From Bradyrhizobium agreste (GTDB lineage Bacteria; Pseudomonadota; Alphaproteobacteria; Rhizobiales; Xanthobacteraceae): a DNA stretch of 64,000 nucleotides. The position numbers were made by a program, and so were the translations under genes. Positions 62,565 through 64,000 of this stretch are shown in pieces. The notes under the pieces were generated by a model, which was not told the DNA's origin, searched no databases, and saw only the letters and a list, made by a program, of their open reading frames with translations. Every line of letters starts with the position of its first letter. The first letter of the stretch is position 1. The stretch lies in contig NZ_JACCHP010000003.1 in NCBI RefSeq assembly GCF_016031625.1, positions 62,001 through 126,000 on the forward strand. Direction: 5' to 3'.

Positions 62565-64000
62565 TCTCCTGATACTGGCGTTCCTGATCCTCATTCCACC
62601 CTTGCTGGGTGAGTTCTGGGCCTATCAGCTCGGCCTCTATTTCATCTACGGCCTGGCCGCGTTGGGGATTGGTCTGGCGTGGGGGCAGGCCGGAATTCTG
62701 CCGCTTGGGCAGGGAATGTTTGTCGCGATCGCCGCCTACGTCACGGCCCATGGGCTGCTCGCTCTCGGCTCGTCGCCGATCGCTTATCTCGCGCTGCCCG
62801 CCGCTTGCGTTCTCGTCGCTGTTCTTGCCTTTGCATTCGCTGCTCTGGTGTTCCGAGGGCGGTTTGAGCAAGGCCCGTCATTCTCGCTGATGACGCTCGC
62901 GTTGACGCTGGCAGCATTTCAGGTGGCGAACGGATGGAGCAGGGTCACGGGAGGATTCAATGGACTTCGCAATATTCCAGGCCTTCCCGGCTTGGATGGC
63001 TTTCTCGACCTCTACTATCTCATTGCGATTCTCCTTGGGCTGAGCATTGCTGCCGTCGACTACCTCTTGCACGCGCCAATTGGGGTGTTGTGGCGGGCAA
63101 CCGCCGACAACGAACGCCGGCTCGCTTTTCTCGGTTATGACGTTGCGGTTATCAAGGCTGCGGCGTTTGCGGTAGCATCCGGTCTCGCCGGACTTGCGGG
63201 GGCTCTTTATGCTCCGCAGCAAAACCTCGTGACGCCTGATCTTGCAGGCTTCGCCTTTTCCGGTGACCTCGTAATTTTTGCCGCTGTCGGCGGTCGTGCC
63301 ACCGTGCTCGGCCCTGTGATCGGCGCGATCGTCGTCGGGGTTCTATCGGCCGAGTTGCGTGATCGCTTCCCCTGGTGGGAAATTGGCATCGCCTTGTTCT
63401 TCATCGTCGTCGTTCTTCGCCTTCCCGGCGGACTCATGACACTCTTTGTGCCATTGCGGAGATTATCATTCACGAGGACTGTCACACGCGCCCGATCAGT
63501 AGCCCCCGGCAAGCCGCGCATTGCAACGTCCCTCTCTGTGGCATTTGAGGATGTGCGTGTGCGCGTCGGGGATGTGACCATTCTCGATGGCCTGTCGGTG
63601 CGTACGGGCGAGGAAGCCGTACTCTGCGTTATCGGCCCGAACGGAGCCGGGAAGACCTCGACGCTCAATGTCATGACCGGCATGCTGCCGAGGCGAGGTG
63701 GCAGGATTGTCATTGATGGAGCGGACGTGCTTCGGCCAGAGCCGGCGATCGTTGCAAGTAAGGGAGTGGCCCGTAAATTCCAAACCCCGTCAGTGTTTCC
63801 GAAGTTGACCATCGACGAAAACCTGGCCGTAGCGCTCTGGGCCGGGCGTTGGCGCGGGTTCGACCTGCTTCGATCAGGTCTGTTTGGATGGACCTCGCCG
63901 CTGCTTGAAGAGATGCGCAGGCGCTTCCAATTTCTGGATGATGGAACAAGGCCGGCATCTGCTCTTTCACATGGCGAGCGTCAAATTCTCGAACTCACGA
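62542..64000 (+). CDS. Fused LivM-type permease and LivG-type ATPase (partial, runs off window)
   Basis: A single open frame from GTG 62542 to the window end (486 codons, no stop). Residues about 1-315 form a LivM-type permease with about nine helices and the coupling segment ATADNERRLAFLGYDV. A short basic linker follows (TRTVTRARSVAPGKPR). Residues about 340 onward are the ATPase: Walker A GPNGAGKT (bases 63634-63657) and signature LSHGERQ near 63966. I checked the frame line by line and found no stop or shift between modules. The rest of the ATPase lies beyond the edge. The start overlaps the LivH gene by 23 bases. Confidence 0.88.
   Translation, partial: MAYFLVRSLLILAFLILIPPLLGEFWAYQLGLYFIYGLAALGIGLAWGQAGILPLGQGMFVAIAAYVTAHGLLALGSSPIAYLALPAACVLVAVLAFAFAALVFRGRFEQGPSFSLMTLALTLAAFQVANGWSRVTGGFNGLRNIPGLPGLDGFLDLYYLIAILLGLSIAAVDYLLHAPIGVLWRATADNERRLAFLGYDVAVIKAAAFAVASGLAGLAGALYAPQQNLVTPDLAGFAFSGDLVIFAAVGGRATVLGPVIGAIVVGVLSAELRDRFPWWEIGIALFFIVVVLRLPGGLMTLFVPLRRLSFTRTVTRARSVAPGKPRIATSLSVAFEDVRVRVGDVTILDGLSVRTGEEAVLCVIGPNGAGKTSTLNVMTGMLPRRGGRIVIDGADVLRPEPAIVASKGVARKFQTPSVFPKLTIDENLAVALWAGRWRGFDLLRSGLFGWTSPLLEEMRRRFQFLDDGTRPASALSHGERQILELT

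Overview
The window looks like a chromosomal stretch of an alphaproteobacterium, most probably Bradyrhizobium or a close relative. It is GC-rich and packed with aromatic and heterocycle catabolism, Tat-exported enzymes and one-gene-per-cluster regulators. It also carries a few small conserved proteins (46255-46476, 49309-49778) of a kind I associate with Bradyrhizobium. The genus is inferred from style and recalled family resemblance, not from a marker gene. I see no rRNA, tRNA, CRISPR array or intact insertion sequence.

Layout. (1) 1-6262: a minus-strand operon with a hydroxyquinol-type intradiol dioxygenase, maleylacetate reductase, two dehydrogenases or oxidases, an amidohydrolase and a Dabb protein, divergent from a LysR regulator. 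(2) 6403-12885: a second intradiol dioxygenase operon with an SDR, a beta-keto acid cleavage enzyme (BKACE), a medium-chain reductase, a cupin and DctA. It is divergent from a LacI regulator, and two operator palindromes lie in the shared promoter. (3) 13511-19456: an MFS pump fused to a monooxygenase-like domain, an isochorismatase-like hydrolase and a 967-residue winged-helix/ATPase regulator. (4) 19780-28068: an AraC regulator and a seven-gene plus-strand operon (isochorismatase, XapX, amidohydrolase, DoxX, exported VOC protein, alginate-export-type porin, DUF1275). A class III cyclase and an Old Yellow Enzyme follow, meeting end to end.

(5) 29761-46161: the most striking block. A cytochrome c / [2Fe-2S] / molybdopterin hydroxylase resembling nicotinate dehydrogenase and isoquinoline oxidoreductase is followed by an EmrAB-type efflux pair. 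Around it are two flavin monooxygenases of the 2,6-dihydroxypyridine hydroxylase type, an ene-reductase, two transporters, a cupin and a Tat-exported ACMSD-like amidohydrolase. Three copies of one TetR-type operator (33375, 41218, 41268) sit in its two divergent promoter regions and tie the block to a single TetR gene. I infer an N-heterocycle or hydroxyaromatic degradation regulon with unknown substrate.

(6) 46162-50941: a patch of different character, with a metallophosphoesterase, a DUF2130 protein with a PD-(D/E)xK-like signature, small conserved hypotheticals and a broken ku gene. This looks like an old island or recombination scar. (7) 50942-57961: PobA, an aromatic acid symporter, an aldehyde dehydrogenase and a benzoylformate decarboxylase, divergent from a LysR gene. 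Together they fit (4-hydroxy)benzoylformate -> aldehyde -> (4-hydroxy)benzoate -> protocatechuate. (8) 58198-64000: a LuxR-type regulator, an amidase, and a branched-chain/amide ABC importer whose second permease and ATPase are fused in one frame that runs off the window.
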